Of a DNA stretch of 64,000 nt, positions 23,301-46,369 are shown piece after piece. This DNA is from Manduca sexta (Eukaryota > Arthropoda > Insecta > Lepidoptera > Sphingidae): assembly GCF_014839805.1 (NCBI RefSeq), contig NC_051132.1, positions 1,922,001-1,986,000 on the forward strand, read 5' to 3'. Numbering within the stretch: the first letter of the stretch is position 1; each line of letters begins with the position of its first letter. A program made the position numbers and the translations under genes. The notes beneath the pieces are model-generated. The model saw only the letters and a program-made list of their open reading frames with translations. It was not told the origin of the DNA and did not search any database.

Positions 23301-24667
23301 CTTCAGCTCCCGCAAGCTGGTGGCGGTGGCGAACTCGGAGCTGGCGGACACGCTGGGCAACCTGGCGAGCCGCGCCGCCGGCGCCGCGCTCAACCCGCGC
23401 GCCGAGCTGCCCGCGCTGCACCCGCACGACCTCGCCGCGCTCGCCGCCGGCGAGGTCGCCGCCTACCTGCTGCACTGCGTCGAACGGCTGCCAGGTACGG
23501 GGACACCGGACAACCAAATTTATTTATTTATTTATTTGCACTTTATATACATAACATGTATATCGGCGGACTTAATGCCAAAGGCATTCTCTCCCAGTCA
23601 ATCTAAGGGTGGTACAGAGATAAATAAGGTAGGTGTATAAGGATATTTAATAATACATAAACATACATAAAAGTAACTATAATGTATAATGTATTTTATA
23701 TTAAATACAAACATAATATAAGTAATATTATAAATACATAAAATACAGATTATAAATACATAAATATATAATATGTACTCGTACATACTAATAATATAAA
23801 GTTTAGAATTAAAGTGACAACTCTTCTGCTACTTTCTCTTCTCTTTCAATTTAATACCTAGCCTACCTAGTTAATAATAATAATAATAATATCAGCCCTG
23901 TATTACATACTTGCCCACCGCTGAGCACGGGCCTCCTTTACTACTGAGAGGGTTTACCTACCTAGTTACGCTACACTAATCAATCACCAAAGATGACTGC
24001 GGTCCTCATATATGTCCATGCAAACATGCAGTATCTTAATGATGAGAAATGAAATGAAGAAAATTGATACCTGTAAAAATGTTACACATTAATTTCTATA
24101 TGTACCCATAAAATGCCTAATATGAACTAAACACTTTATACTCAGGTTACTCTTTATAAATTAATTTATTAATTAATATAATACTAATGTCTTTTAAATT
24201 GTTTACTACTTTTATTATTCTCGACGTAAATATATATCAGGGTTTCCTGTTATCTTACAGAAATTTGCTACACACACTACAAGAACTATCAATTCTACAA
24301 AGTAGCCGACGCGGTCACACACTGCTTACATTCGGCAAACCTATTCTTTGAAACACATAAACCGTGGGAACTGCGCAAGAACGTCGAAAAACAAAAAGAA
24401 CTGGACGTCATCCTCCACATTACCATGGAAACCTTAAGGATATGCGGCATCATATTACAGCCAATAATACCAGAGATTAGCACGAAATTACTGGACAAAC
24501 TACAAATCCCTAAAGATTGCAGAAACTGGGAACACTGTGAAACTCCATCGTGGAGGATAGAAGGCGCTATATACGAAACTAAGAACATAAAGAGTGGTAA
24601 ATTCGTTCTCTTTCAAAGGATTTATACTGATAAGAAAAATGTACATAAAAAGAAAGCTAGTGCGTAA
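20353..24667 (+). CDS. MARS2: Methionine--tRNA ligase, mitochondrial
   Basis: Class I synthetase that charges mitochondrial tRNA-Met. Ten exons: 20353-20437, 20591-20689, 20926-21107, 21303-21422, 21704-21812, 21958-22076, 22396-22547, 22744-22949, 23300-23494 and 24261-24667; all have GT/AG borders and compatible phases, giving 557 residues (human about 593). The short N-terminus [20 protein letters not shown] suits a mitochondrial presequence. Then come [14 protein letters not shown] (the HIGH motif, here HLGH), [15 protein letters not shown], the tRNA-acceptor-binding insert, [33 protein letters not shown], and KMSKSLGN in exon 8. The C-terminal helical anticodon-binding domain spans exons 9-10 (LANLASR-type region, then KPWELRKN). 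There is no zinc knuckle pair, as in mitochondrial enzymes. Exon 9 is strikingly GC-rich compared with the rest. A candidate AATAAA lies at 24891. Confidence 0.97.
23520..23660 (+). repeat. LINE-like 3'-end fragment in MARS2 intron 9
   Basis: Contains 'cggacttaatgccaaaggca' and 'tctcccagtcaa' after a TTTA-rich run. The piece at about 44660-44700 has the same 'gcttaatgcctaaggca' core. It resembles non-LTR element ends common in moths. The rest of this 766-bp intron is AT-rich, with a short (aat)n run at about 23873-23890. Confidence 0.5.
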
Positions 24668-25098
24668 AGCAGCTAAATTTGTTCTAAGACGTAAATGTAT
24701 GAGATTGTCTTTTGATACGTAATTTGTATACCTGGGTCGAAAATGACCCGTCTAAAATTTATTTAATTATGTGAAGATCTTTCTATATTTAAATGATACA
24801 TTTGGAAGGGGTATTTTTGTCCAAAAAAAGAAAAATCAAAACTGGGTCAAAATTGGCACGAAGACAAAATATGCTCAAACTTTTGCCACTAATAAAGACT
24901 CAGAAAAAAATTGCTAGTTACCTAAAAAGACAGTTAAATAGATTTATGGTTTTTAAAAAACCTTATCTTAGATCCATAATAATATCTCGGGTGTAATATA
25001 GCGGGTTTAGTTTATAAAATCAAGAACGGCATACCAAATACTAGATAGTTTAGTCAAAATAATTATAACATAATGAATGGGAAAGTTTTATAAACTTA
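24668..25098 (+). other. MARS2 3' UTR and flank
   Basis: The sequence after the stop holds AATAAA at 24891-24896. The plus-strand ORF at 24793-24996 is lysine-rich and AT-driven with no motif, and is not called. Confidence 0.5.
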
Positions 25099-25379
25099 GG
25101 GGTCGTCCGTTAATCACGTGAGGCTCGAAAGGCGGGGAGGGGTTCGGAAATAAAATCACGAAATTTCACAAGGAAGTAATGACACGTATATTTATTTTTC
25201 GTTAATCGCGCGATTTAATCTAAAAATTTCAATATACTTTGTACCAAAAAAATACATTGGGTACCCGATCCAATGATTTCGGGTGGGGGGAGTTGTAGCC
25301 TAAAATCTCACCACACATCACCAGGAGTGGAGGGGGTTAAAAAGTCACTAAAAACATCACGTGATTAATGGACGACCCC
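25099..25379. mobile_element. MITE with TTA target-site duplication (PIF/Harbinger-like)
   Basis: The ends 'ggggtcgtccgttaatcacg' and 'cgtgattaatggacgacccc' are near-perfect inverted repeats (one difference). TTA flanks both sides (25096-25098 and 25380-25382). Length is 281 bp, with no ORF. Confidence 0.85.
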
Positions 25380-25382
25380 TTA

Positions 25383-28300
25383 TAGAGTAAGCGACGAGTG
25401 ACATCACAATTTACTCGTAATTTATGAGCTTAGAATATGTGGCTAAATCCTTATTATAATCGAGGGCATTATAATCATAAAAAACTTTAAAAATATCTCA
25501 TTATAACACTACAGCAGGCTAGTGACCTCAATTTTATAAAAGTAAATTGACATATAAGTGAGTTGATACTAAATATCTTTTAATCCCAGTGAAATATACA
25601 ATTATAATACTTTTTTTTTCCATCCATGAATGGTCACAATATCTGTAATGAGGGTTGCTAGACAAAAAGATTTACAGCCGGTGCTGTGTAGAGAACTAAC
25701 ATAAAATCAATGTAAATATTTCTTTTTACTGTAAAAATACTTTCTTAGTTCCTAAATAAAGTCTCAACAAAACTCCTGTTCTAATCAAAATATGAACAAT
25801 GCATTTCATTATTTCAAGTTGTGACAGGAACACAATAGGAGTGCTTCCTGGTCAACTCTTAATTCTTTGTTATTTGTGTTGTTATTGCATTTATAAATTT
25901 ATTAAAACCCCTCCCTGAGTTTGAGTTTTTTCGCCTGTAAAAAAAATATTTGAAGCCTTTTTAACAATTACAAACTGCCAAAGTTGGTCTTGGTTGCAAA
26001 TTAAAATGATAGTATTTTAAGAGGAGATGCACGGAAACAACCATCTTAGTGTCATTTTCCTTGGAAAATTAATATAACAATATTCACATTTAAAAAAGAA
26101 AATACAACCAAAGTAGATTATTGCAGAAATGTGATGTTGATTGATTTTCCATGGACATTTGCAATTTCGAATAGATAGCTTCTAAAAATACGTATAAGTT
26201 ACTGCGGAAGGGCTTTAAGTAATTTGGTGAAACCTTTAACCAGTGTTAGTTTAACTTTTCTTAAGCTATTTTATTTTGCACTATTCCTCTCCTTCTACCT
26301 ATTTTATCACTCGGCAAGAGTCACTGACCCCTCTAAGCCTATTCTTGGCTTGACTACCTGAATAGAGAGCGTGTCCCTGACTCGCTGTGAGGTTCAATGA
26401 AGAATTTAGTTGTTTTAAAATTGTTTCTCCAAAGAGATTGGGATGTGGTGGAGGTCTTGTCCCGAATCTCGTATTTATTTTGTTTGGTGATGTTTCTCTC
26501 AATAAATGTCTGTAATTATGCGGTTATATGTGCTTGCTAATTTTAAATTTGAAAATTGTGACTTGCAATCTTTTGCATAATATTGCAATTAGTTTTAAAA
26601 CTTTTATGAGATACAGTTGTTTTTCTGTGTCATTAGTAAAAACTTTATCAATATACTGTAGTTAAAGTTGCAATTGAAAGTAATTTTGGATTATGGCAAT
26701 GAAATTCTTAATTCTTCCATTGTGTTAATATGAGGACATTTTGAATATTTTACTTGTTTCCAATTACTATTTTGTGTTGTGTTGAAATTGTTTTTATTTT
26801 AGTGTTGATTCCTAATAGGCATGTTGACGCATTTTGTTACGAGAAATTTATTGTATTATTGAGACTGTTTAGTGTTTATGTATTAATCTGCAATAAAATA
26901 TTTATTACTGATGTGCATCTTCTATTAATTTGAGCATTTTTCATTATAGAAAAAAAACTTTTTATTTAATGTATTGAGTTAGGTCAAAACTCATAAAACA
27001 AATATTGTTGTTTGTGATGTTAGCTATCTTGTCCTGCGAGGTTGCTAGTGGTTTTTAAATAACCCTGTATATTTATATAAAATAATTCATACTTAGCTAC
27101 CAATAATAAAAAAAATAAAGAAGAAAACATGCCTCATGACACCCTGTATAATTCTATTCTCTCTATAAAGGCAATAATACCATAACACATTCAGGTAAAA
27201 ATAAAACAGTCAATTCTAAATCCGAGTCAATTTATTTATGAATACGCTTATTAAATAATAATATTTGCATCAAAATACTGCAATAACGACTAAAGTATCC
27301 GAGAAGCTTACGATAACTAACAAGCTAGGTACAGCGCGGCGGTTACATTGCAACCGCCCCTCCTTCACCACACGCGTCTGTGTTCACGCAAGCGCAAGCG
27401 CATTGCCAATATCATAGTATGGAACAAGATTTATGAATTTTAAACTCTTGCGTTAGACGGAGAGATTGATTTAATACTGCCTTACTAATTTGTAGTTAGT
27501 CTGCATGAGAGAAATTATTTAGCCGTTATTTTATTCTTGTTTAATTATTACAAATGAATAAATTATTTGAATTGACATAATGTGAAAATGTTCACTGTGG
27601 GTTTTTCCTTGGATATTACATTAATTGGTAAGGATAATTTTTTTTTTCATATTATTGAATTGGCAACGCGCTCCCGGACCGTTGGAAATGCATCGAATGA
27701 GTATGACACAGGTATGAACTGACTAATGATAATAATATAAATTCTTACAAAAATTCCTTGACGCGCAATTTTCTCCTTAAATGCTTAAAAAATACATGCC
27801 GGTGTCTGTGAACAATAGTAATATTTGAATTGGTAATTAAATTATTAAATTGTATATTTTTTTAAATGTTGCATTATTTTGCGGGTAGACCAAAAAAAAT
27901 CAACCCCTATCTGTCTTGTATAAGTAAAAACTATCTTCCGTAACATATAGATGGCGTTGTTAACATAATATCTCGAAACCAATAATTAGGAATACAAACA
28001 ATGCTTATATTGAGACACCTACTAAGTTATTAATTGTTTACTTTGTATAACTTACTCACTATACTCGTAGATAAACGTGACCTGAAGATAAGAGAATTTG
28101 TTTTGATTATTTTATAGACAAAAATACAAAACCAGTTTTCTTATAATAAACGTACGTAACGAAATTGTTTTTACGAAATATTATTGGGAAATTGCCTGTT
28201 TGACCATTTGTTAAATCAAATAATTAATGTATGACAATCAAAAAAATTATGAGACTGAAAAGTCGTAGTAATATGTCGTAAAAACTATTTCGTAACGTGC

Positions 28301-31300
28301 ATTTATTTTGAAAAACACTGCAATACTGTTCACAGACACGACGTTGTACTACGCCTCCGCACTAAATGTAATAATAACATTTCAACAATAACTTGACTGT
28401 ACAATTTGAGCTCCTTCACATGTGAGCGTCAAATGATTTAGCTCAACGCAGAACTGAGCAACGACTCTCGGATGACGCTGCTGTGCCAACTAACGAATAA
28501 TACTAATATTTTATTACATTTGTATACCCAAGATGGCTGTTTAGCAAGCTTATAAAAAAAAATTATTTAAACAATCTGTACATTGTAGTTTATTTAAAAA
28601 ATTGGGTAAAGTGACGTACCGTTCCGCAAAAATTTGATGGTCCTTCAAGCCCGATCATTAGTCGCCACAGCAACGTCATCAGAGTTCATATTCCGAAAAC
28701 AACTCACCGGTTTCAGCACGCATATAACCATCGCAAACAGTAAACTATTTGAGAGCTCCAGCGCATGCAAGCGCAAGTTTTACACCGTCGCCCAACCTTA
28801 CAATCTCTCAACTAAAAGTTCAATAACTATGTTTTGTTTTATAAAAGTTGCATTATGCACATGTTTTGATTCAATTTTAAGTATACTATTTAATGAGATG
28901 CAACGTTTATCCGCCTGAATATATCAAGGTAGCCAGAAATAATTTTAATGGAAGTCGTAAAGTAGGACGACATGTACACATGTCACTGTAAACGAGAGCG
29001 AATGAAAATCGTTCCATTCACTCACTCGGTCGTTTCACGCACTATTATAGTTCGGTAAAAAAATATACACCCTATTCCCTATGGCATATTTGAATTTGGA
29101 ATGGACGAGCATATCGAGGGAGCGGTGAACAAATGGAACGATTCGTTCAATGTTGTGTGATATTTTATTATGAATGATTCACTCGGGGTGTCAATCGAAT
29201 GATGAGCATTTAGATAATACATTTCAATTCATTTGTATAGGTTAATTTCTAAATCGGGGGTTCACAATTTAAAGAGTAGCTTATAATTTCAGGACTATTT
29301 TATTTTTATAACTCTCCATTTCCCAAAGCTATTTGATATCATAAACATTCCCCAAAAAGTTTTTTCTCTACTAAAAGGCCACCATTCGACCGACCCACAG
29401 ATCCAAAGCTACACCCAAGTCAACCCCCACTACGCCATGACCGCAACGCCTAAAACTTTACATTATATAATAATTTTTATTCTCAATATTAAAATACCAT
29501 ACGAAAAGTGGGGTACACATCAAAATGCATTTAACTTACTTCTAGATTTATATGGAAGTTCCATTTTGCGCTGGCAATTTACAGGTATAAGGTACGCTCC
29601 ATGACGTCAGCGACGTGATAACACGTTTTTCTTTATATTTTTGTACTGTCTAAAGTCGGAACCATCACCTTTATAGTTTTTTTATTTTATAATTAATAAA
29701 TGTGGCTTAGAGGCGATTTTATAGCCCATCGTACACAAAAGCGATCAAAATATGTCTGACGCACAAACAAAATATTAATTGCGTCAAAAATTGCGTAGGG
29801 ACATTACCGCTTCAGTGTCTGTTGAACTTTAATTGACTTTTATGTGAAAATAAAGTACTCAAACCAACCTCACACATGTAATAACAAGAGACCTAAACGG
29901 GTCTGATTTTATGCCACAATCTGTCACGCGTTTGCATCACAGCACGTTATAATATCGAGTTGTATTTCATCACCTACCGGCCATTTCCAGTCCGCCGCTG
30001 ACGTCACTAAAAGCCAATTATGGCGGTAATTTGTGCGATATCTACATTAAATATTAAAAATAAACTTTACATTCACACCAGACTCCAAAATGTATACAAA
30101 CATCCGCACTAGAGAACTGCCCGATACTTCGTTTCTGTTATTGCCTCGTTACATATTATACTTTTGTCGTAAAAATATAAATCTTATTGCGTTACAATAA
30201 ATTCGAATTACGAAAAGCAGAAACGTTGTTTGTTTTTTTTTAATATCATTTTGGCTGTACCCCGGACGTATATTTTCGGATCTTAACGTCAAGCGTTACC
30301 GCTGTTTTTTAAAAACGATCCCAATCCCTTTTTTGATCCATCGCGACAGGGTTATTTTTATTTTTTATTCTCGGGAATGGATAGAAAATTAAGATTGGAA
30401 TCGTTTATAAAAGAGGGCAGATAGTGGCGCCAGTTCAACACGGTCCGACAACGTATAATTATTACAAACAGGCGAACAGCTAGCGTCAACAATATTCGCG
30501 GACAGACTTTGCACTGACTTTTTCCACAAGACGTATATAGACGTCACTGATGAACGCGTGCAACGTTTGACACGAAACTGCGTCTGAAAGTTATAACCTA
30601 ACTGGAACATAGATATTGTATGACTATGGTAAAATGGTACATTCTCTCTTTCTATTTATTACAGTGTCTATTACATAAGGTTAGCTATTTGTGCGAACTC
30701 TGTCCTTTTAACATTAAAAAATATAGTTTCCTTATACTTCCCAGGTACAGAATAATAGAATTCCATCGCGTGCGTCTTATTTACAAACTTGTTGAGATAA
30801 TCTACTAATGACTGTTATTTCAACATGATTTGACAACATTGGTCCAGTTTTACATAGCTTTTTGCCGTCAAAATCTGCGGCATATTGGCCGCGTATTTCC
30901 TCTATCTCGGGACTATCAGTGTGATATTCACAGTGCCTTGTCGTTTCACAGAAGGTCTGAGGAAATGTTTCTATTGTTTATACTCGTATCAATTTTAATT
31001 AAGTGAGATGCTTGATACACATTCTCTTCGTATAAGAAACATCATGATCCATAACACTTCGCCGATCGAACACTCGCCAAATGCCGTAAATTGTAATGGC
31101 ATAAAAATGCAAAAACAGACTCCATTTTCACCGACATAAATATTGTTTTTAAAAAAACACACGCGAAGATATTTTTAAATATAATTATTCCATATCAAAA
31201 ATGTTAACAGTATCAAATAAAACCATATATCCAAAGTACACATACATACAAAAATAATGTGCTGTCTAAACTGATTGGATCACCGTAGAATCGAAATAAA

Positions 31301-33777
31301 CTTTAGACACAGTTTTAATATAAATACTGTAATAAATACTTCTAAGATTCAATGAATGAAAGGTTTATTTCTACTTATATTACTGTGGATTTCCAAATAT
31401 TTAGCCTACAATGTAACAAGTAGGAAATCAGTTTAAATCTTTTATCTCCCTCTAGTATCGTAGTTCTTAAAGAAGTGGTTTACAATTAGTTATTTTTATT
31501 AAATTTGATGGCGGTTCTTAACTACTATCTCCAGGGAGACTTCAAAAGGTTATGACACATTAAATCAGTAGCTATGCGGCATATTTTAATGTTGCAATAC
31601 TGAATCATTTTAATGTGATAACTTAATGGTACCGTTTGCTTATGGGACGACATTAGACGGCAGATGAATGAAAACAAACATAATATCAAAATAATTAGAT
31701 AGTAATATTTTTTTTAAAGTTCGCTGCAATCAGTCTAGACTACACGAATAAATAAACCATTAGTCCGCGTCACACATACCGGTGGCGTGTTTGAGCTAAA
31801 TGCAGTACAAATAATACAATGTTACAATGACATCAGTCGGACGAGAGACTATTACAAAACCCGTTGGCAACTCTAATCGTGTGTTATTGCCATATGTCGC
31901 AATTTCTCACTACCTATGTAAAAGTAAAAAAATCAAGTTTAATAAAGATTTAAATAACATTTTTTTTTTTGTTGAAAGTATTTAAAATGATTTTATCAAT
32001 GTTTAGCTATTTACAAAAGGCTGTACGTTTAAAGTTGCCAACGTTAAAAAATAACTTAAACTAAATTGTTCATGTTTTTTTGCGTACAGGTCACACTGTT
32101 CCACACCATCATCCATTACGTATCCTCAATATTATTTTTTGGCGTTACTTATAAATGTTTTATTTAATATGACAAGTAAACTAATAATGTAAATTGATGA
32201 TATTGACTTGTAATACTTTTCAAAGGTTTTCATGATCAAACATATAGTATAAAGGAGATAAATAAAATAATAAAAAATGGAAGCACATATATACCCGTTG
32301 TGGATAAAATTAAGCACCTATTCATTAAAATATAATATTGCGACGTTTATCAACACTTGTCCTTAAATAATAATAATGGTTTCTCATTATCAAATGATTT
32401 GTGCTATCCTTTATACAATTGAAACTACTAAGACGGATAAAGACGTCAATTGTATGACATGATTCTGACACGACGTATTATCACGTCGTTTATCAGAATG
32501 TATGATTATGAGCTTTAAAGTTATGAACTGATTTACCTTTATAAGTAACGCCTACTGTGCCATATTGGGCGTATGAGCCGTCGTATTTTTTATATTCATT
32601 TAATACTGCACGTATACATTAGTCTTCATTAAAGATTATTTTGCTTGAGGCGGATTGACAAAAATACCTTTATTACACAAATATAACCAGAAAAATAGTG
32701 AAGGATAATGTGATGGCAGACCAAAGCAACCGGCCCTGATGACAAATATATATAATACTTACGCGTTTTGTTAACTGCCATACTTTTCCATGCAGATGAA
32801 AATATCATCCCTTCACTCTTAAACACATTATTTTAAAGTGTAATATACAATTTCATACTCACCGGCGCATAGACCCAACACGGCACTCATTCTCTAACCA
32901 TTACTATTAATAAATGTCAAGCCAAAACACCTAACCGACAGGTACAACAACAAATGCATCGTATTCCCTAAGTTTACGTTGTGACGTAATCGTGAAAGCT
33001 CTTTGAAACGTTGGCAGTTGACACGGGTCCTTTGTGACACAGAGGTCAAGATGAATTAATTGTTTATTGTATTATTTCATTTCACTAATTACAATTAAAT
33101 AGGTTTTTATGTAATAATGTCCCTGACACTATACAGCCTCTACGATTACGTCACAATCGCAACCATTTATCTTACCTATTCTCGAACGTCTCCGCACGTC
33201 ATCTCACACTATCAAGCTTAGCAATACGCGTCAAAGACAAACCATCATTGTCATGTTTATTATCTGTTGGTATAAAATAAACTCGCCGTGGCATTTGTCG
33301 AAACTCAAAAATCATAGGATCATATGTACTATTATAATCTAGGTTATTGCGCTATAGACTGATGGGGCCATTTGGGATATATGAGATATAGCCGCTACGA
33401 TATCACAAAAATAGTGAAAGATATAGGGTATATTTTTGTCACTTTAATTAAGTTCTGTCCCTGTACGTAGTACTCCGTCAGACCATGGCGAGGCCATGCG
33501 TGTCGCGCAGCATAACAGTTGTTAGTCACTGTTCGTATATAACGCGCAGAACGTCTAATAACGGATGGCTCGGTCTAGGAACATATATTTGACTAATACA
33601 AAAAAATACCACACATGCAAGATCTGGATACTGGCGCGACCGTGCGCTTTTAGGAACAAAAAAATATCAACGCATACATTTTATATGAACGTGATAACAC
33701 GTCAATTGCCCCAGTGCTGTCACTCATATAAAATAAGACGGCCTTACCACTGCCCAGACATTGCATGTGACCCAACC
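25383..33777. other. Intergenic region between MARS2 and the GRK gene
   Basis: About 8.4 kb of AT-rich DNA with no exon I can support. It contains one MITE (30306-30412) and transposon-end-like fragments near 27060 and 27145 ('ccctgtata' words). ORFs at 28634-28918 and 30389-30610 show no family resemblance or codon pattern. Confidence 0.5.
30306..30412. mobile_element. MITE, family C
   Basis: The left 'aaacgatcccaatc' (30313-30326) pairs with the right 'gattggaatcgttt' (30393-30406), one mismatch. These ends match the terminal repeats of the 5772-5919 element. Confidence 0.7.
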
Positions 33778-33781
33778 TTAA

Positions 33782-33933
33782 CACGTTGACTGCGGCTCAC
33801 GAAACATTTGTATTTTTTGTAATGGAACATGCGTGCGGCCACCACGCAAATGCACTCGCGTCGCGCAGCCACAAGCCAGTGCGGCACAACATATTTCGTG
33901 GATGGCGGCCGCACTGGCCCCGCAGTCAATGTG
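33782..33933. mobile_element. MITE with TTAA target-site duplication (piggyBac-like)
   Basis: The ends 'cacgttgactgcgg' and 'ccgcagtcaatgtg' are inverted repeats with one difference. TTAA flanks both sides (33778-33781 and 33934-33937), the hallmark of piggyBac-type insertion. The 152-bp body is GC-rich. It lies about 125 bp past the GRK stop, in its 3' UTR or flank. Confidence 0.85.
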
Positions 33934-34058
33934 TTAATAGTGATTTTCATAGCTGCTAGATTCTCATCATCCCGGGCCCCGCACGTTAGTCACGTTGTCT
34001 TTTATAGATCAGCACGTAGTGTTTAGTGTAGGGTTTAGTGTTTGATGGAGTGTTGCGG

Positions 34059-43065
<9,007 letters not shown>

Positions 43066-43095
43066 CTGAAACAAACGATAATCATTCATCATTTA

Positions 43096-43367
43096 CCATC
43101 CTACTAATATTATCAATGCGAAAGTGTGTGTGGATAGATGTATGGATGTATGTTTGTTCCTCTTTCACGAAAAAACTACTGAACCGGTTTGGATGAAACT
43201 TTACAGTAATATTGGTTATACATCAGAATAACACGTAGGCTACAATTTATAATGATTTTGTGTAATTTGGTCATAATATAACGATACGTATCAAGTGTAG
43301 AAAAAAAAAAATTTTTTTTTTCGGAAAACTCCTTCACGCGGACGAAGCCGCGAGCAAAAGCTAGTAA
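43096..43367 (+). repeat. RTE-associated short interspersed repeat
   Basis: Begins 'tattatcaatgcgaaagtgt', passes 'ctactgaaccggtttggatg', and ends 'aagccgcgagcaaaagctag', the typical order in a very common lepidopteran repeat. A poly-A/poly-T block lies at 43301-43320. Confidence 0.75.
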
Positions 43368-45099
43368 TATACATATATTCACGCATTATTGAATTGTTTG
43401 TTTGCGTTTAAAATTGTACCAGCAATAAATCTTTCTCTTTCTTACTTATTTTAAAATTTACGCTGTAAACCATATTGACTGCCGTAAGACTTCATCAAAA
43501 ATATGACGACCGAAGTTGACATACGACCTAATTTCTGCATGGTTATACCCTTTCTAAGGAATTCTCTCAATCATGAATGTAAAACCAGAGTAAACTTAAC
43601 GCGTCATTATAATAACAACTAGCAATTGTTTAAAAGATCACGGATCATATAGTTGTACTCCATTTGCATCACAGTATGCTCCATGCTACAATATGCTACC
43701 CACAAACGTTCTAGTTGAGTTGAAAACAATTCAAATTATCAGTAAAGAACCGTTCCCGACATTTCTAAACGTAAGCCTATTATGAACTTCGACTAAGTAT
43801 TATTCTAAACAAAGCTATTGAGAATTGTTTTATGCGGTTGCTTTTGAAAAGAGGGTAAATTTTCATGAATCTATGAGGTAAACATAATATTGAAACAGCT
43901 ACACGTTATTTTTAAAAGAGAAAATAATATTCTGTAGCATGGGGGTGTAAGCAGAGAATATGTTGCCACAATGTTTTATTCTAGAATAGATTACTATGGG
44001 TCTTTGATTCCGACAAGTCTTTGACACGGGCAAAGGCCCATCCAAGGCCTAGTATTTATTTTGCTGTTTTTTCACATCTATTTACCCCGCTGTGCACGTC
44101 CTTTAAACATCACAAGTTCATTATTTGATAAACTATCCCCCACAGTTGTTTGACTAGCGAAAACTTCTTCAAAATCTTTGTTAGAAACGTCTAGAACATT
44201 CGCCAAGTTATCTAGTACTTTGTTTCGTCCCATCATGTGTTCAACTTTCAACAGGTTAACAAGCATACCTAACATACGAACATTGTTGACTAGACCTCCG
44301 CCAAACTTTACAAACATAACTCAGTCTATTTCTATACTAGAACTGCTAAGTAGACTTTAAGTAACCTTTACTTGAATTTTTTTTTTGAAAAGAGACATTA
44401 TAACAAAATATTAATTACTTGATAAACTTATGTAATACGATTTCCAATTAAAATCTTTGTATTTGTACCGTTCAATATTAAATAAAAAAATATATCGCCA
44501 TATAATTAAAACTATTGTGTACAAATGCTGAAATGTTGAAAATAATTATTTCTTATACTGTGTTTATTTTGTATGTTGGAGTGATTATGTAAAAACTGTA
44601 TTTTAATAAGTGTTTTAATATCTAATTGGGACCTTATTCACATTGTTATACAGCATTACAAGACGAGCTTAATGCCTAAGGCACTCATTACAACACAGAA
44701 TGATCCAGAAACAAAACAATCCAATCGTTTAATACAAAGCCTGTGACGCAAAATTTATCTAATTCTATCATTACTAAACACAATTATCGTAGCAGCTCTA
44801 CATTATTCAGCGAGAGTAACAGCACACGCCAAAGTTACCAATTCAAAGGTTTATAAATCCTTAATTTTTCCATTAAAAGTTATTCGTCGCTCGGTAGAGT
44901 TTTGGGGTACGCCACGCCGGTTTACACAAAGCAAATAAATAACTGACACAAACGTGCCCCGAGAGGTCCCGTCCTTCAGAGTGGTTAGCAGGGATGAAGG
45001 TCCCGCTTGTTTAAAACAATTTGTTGTCAATTGTGTACGGGGAAATTCAATGAACGATCCAAATTTTCGAAGCATAACATAAACATAACATCACGCATT
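43368..45099. other. Non-coding DNA upstream of the GRK exons with one possible ORF
   Basis: Besides the ORF at 44078-44317 I see no exon. About 44650-44700 carries a LINE-tail fragment ('gcttaatgcctaaggca'). Confidence 0.4.
44078..44317 (-). other. Unrecognised 79-codon ORF with protein-like composition
   Basis: The ORF encodes MFVKFGGGLVNNVRMLGMLV, later KVLDNLANVLDVSNKDFEE, and ends FKGRAQRGK. Its even amino acid mix and lack of low-complexity runs set it apart from the AT-driven ORFs nearby. No family resemblance, splice sites or promoter can be shown. It may be a retroposed or transposon-derived fragment. Confidence 0.3.
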
Positions 45100-45336
45100 T
45101 ATCCCCGAAGGGGTATGCAGAGGCGCAACTAGGGCGCCCACTTTTCGTCAAGTATGTTCCGTCCCATGATGTGATAGGGGGGCGAGCCTATCGCCATATC
45201 GGGCACAAATTCCAGACTCCGGGCTGATACTGAGCAGAAAAACCCAAATATCACTTTGCCCGACCCGGGATTCGAACCCAGGACCTCAGAGCGCTATTGT
45301 ACCGGACATGCAATACAACTACGCCACCGAGGCAGT
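45100..45336 (-). mobile_element. tRNA-derived SINE (family A), inverted
   Basis: Minus-strand A-box-like 'tggcgtagttg' and B-box-like 'gggttcgaatcc' are well preserved, and the body matches the other copies ('gtatcagcccggagtctgg'). This is the best preserved tRNA-like head in the window. Confidence 0.8.
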
Positions 45337-46369
45337 CAATTTTCGAAGCGATCGCGATAATGATCCAGTTAGCATAGAGTTTATGAAATTATCTCTCTCT
45401 CACACTAATCACTGCAACTCTGTACACATGGTTTATGACATCAAGCGATGAAGTTCACCGAGTTAAGGGTATTAATCAGTCTTTGAGGCCTCAATTAGAC
45501 GGAGCAATTTTCACGGCACGCACGAGTCTTCAAAAGGTTAAAATTATGCCTCATCTCAATGCAATGATATGAATTCTAGCCTGCTTAGACGGGAGAGGTT
45601 GGTCTCAAACTTGCTGCAAGAAATTCCTTCCGTATATTTGAAGCTTAATCCCCAATGACGAATATTTGACACGATTTTAGATTATTTAGTTTGAATTTTT
45701 GATAGTAGTCATTTTGTCAGATACAAAATATATCCTTCACTACACTACTATATATGCAAAAATGTCACGCAGCATCTCTACACAAAAAAACGCGATGAAT
45801 CATAATCTAATCTCTTATCTCGGAATGTATTCGCAATTCTCATCCATATCCGCGTCTCGGCGCCTCGGAATATGCCTGAGGCTGCAATTTACTACACTTT
45901 CTAATATACATATCTGTATTTGAGATGTGTTTTATTTTGGAACTGATAAACGTCCGACTACTTTGTGTATGGATGGGTATGTATTGGTTTTATAACTCAG
46001 TATCCAATCTCCAGGTAAATCGCAATAGAACCATCCTTTATTAAACTCACATTGCTGGCGAAATTTGAGTGTTACCAGTGTAAGGCACAGGTTCTGCCTA
46101 CCCCTGACAAGCCTTAAGGCGTGATGCTATTTATGTATACATACTTTGTGTATTTTCTTATAGAATGAGTAATATAAATAAATCTCGAATCATGGGCAAC
46201 GGTATACTATATAGAAAAGAGTTTTAGAATTACAAAGTACTCAGTGATTTTGCTTTAAAATCCTTAATATTTTCATTACTTTTAACGTCTTTCAAAGCAG
46301 AACTCGTAACGTTTTTCGGTAAAAGCAAGCGAACGTAAGCCATTTCCATGATATATATTATTAACTTAT
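45337..46369. other. Non-coding; SINE tail fragment near 46030-46170
   Basis: The only recognised item is the SINE family A 3' portion ('tctgcctacccctgacaagc', then 'ggcgtgatgctatttatg'). Confidence 0.4.

Noticed and set aside
23257..23640. Overlapping Arg/Ala-rich ORFs
   Set aside because: Shadows of MARS2 exon 9; the correct frame continues the synthetase and has matching splice phases.
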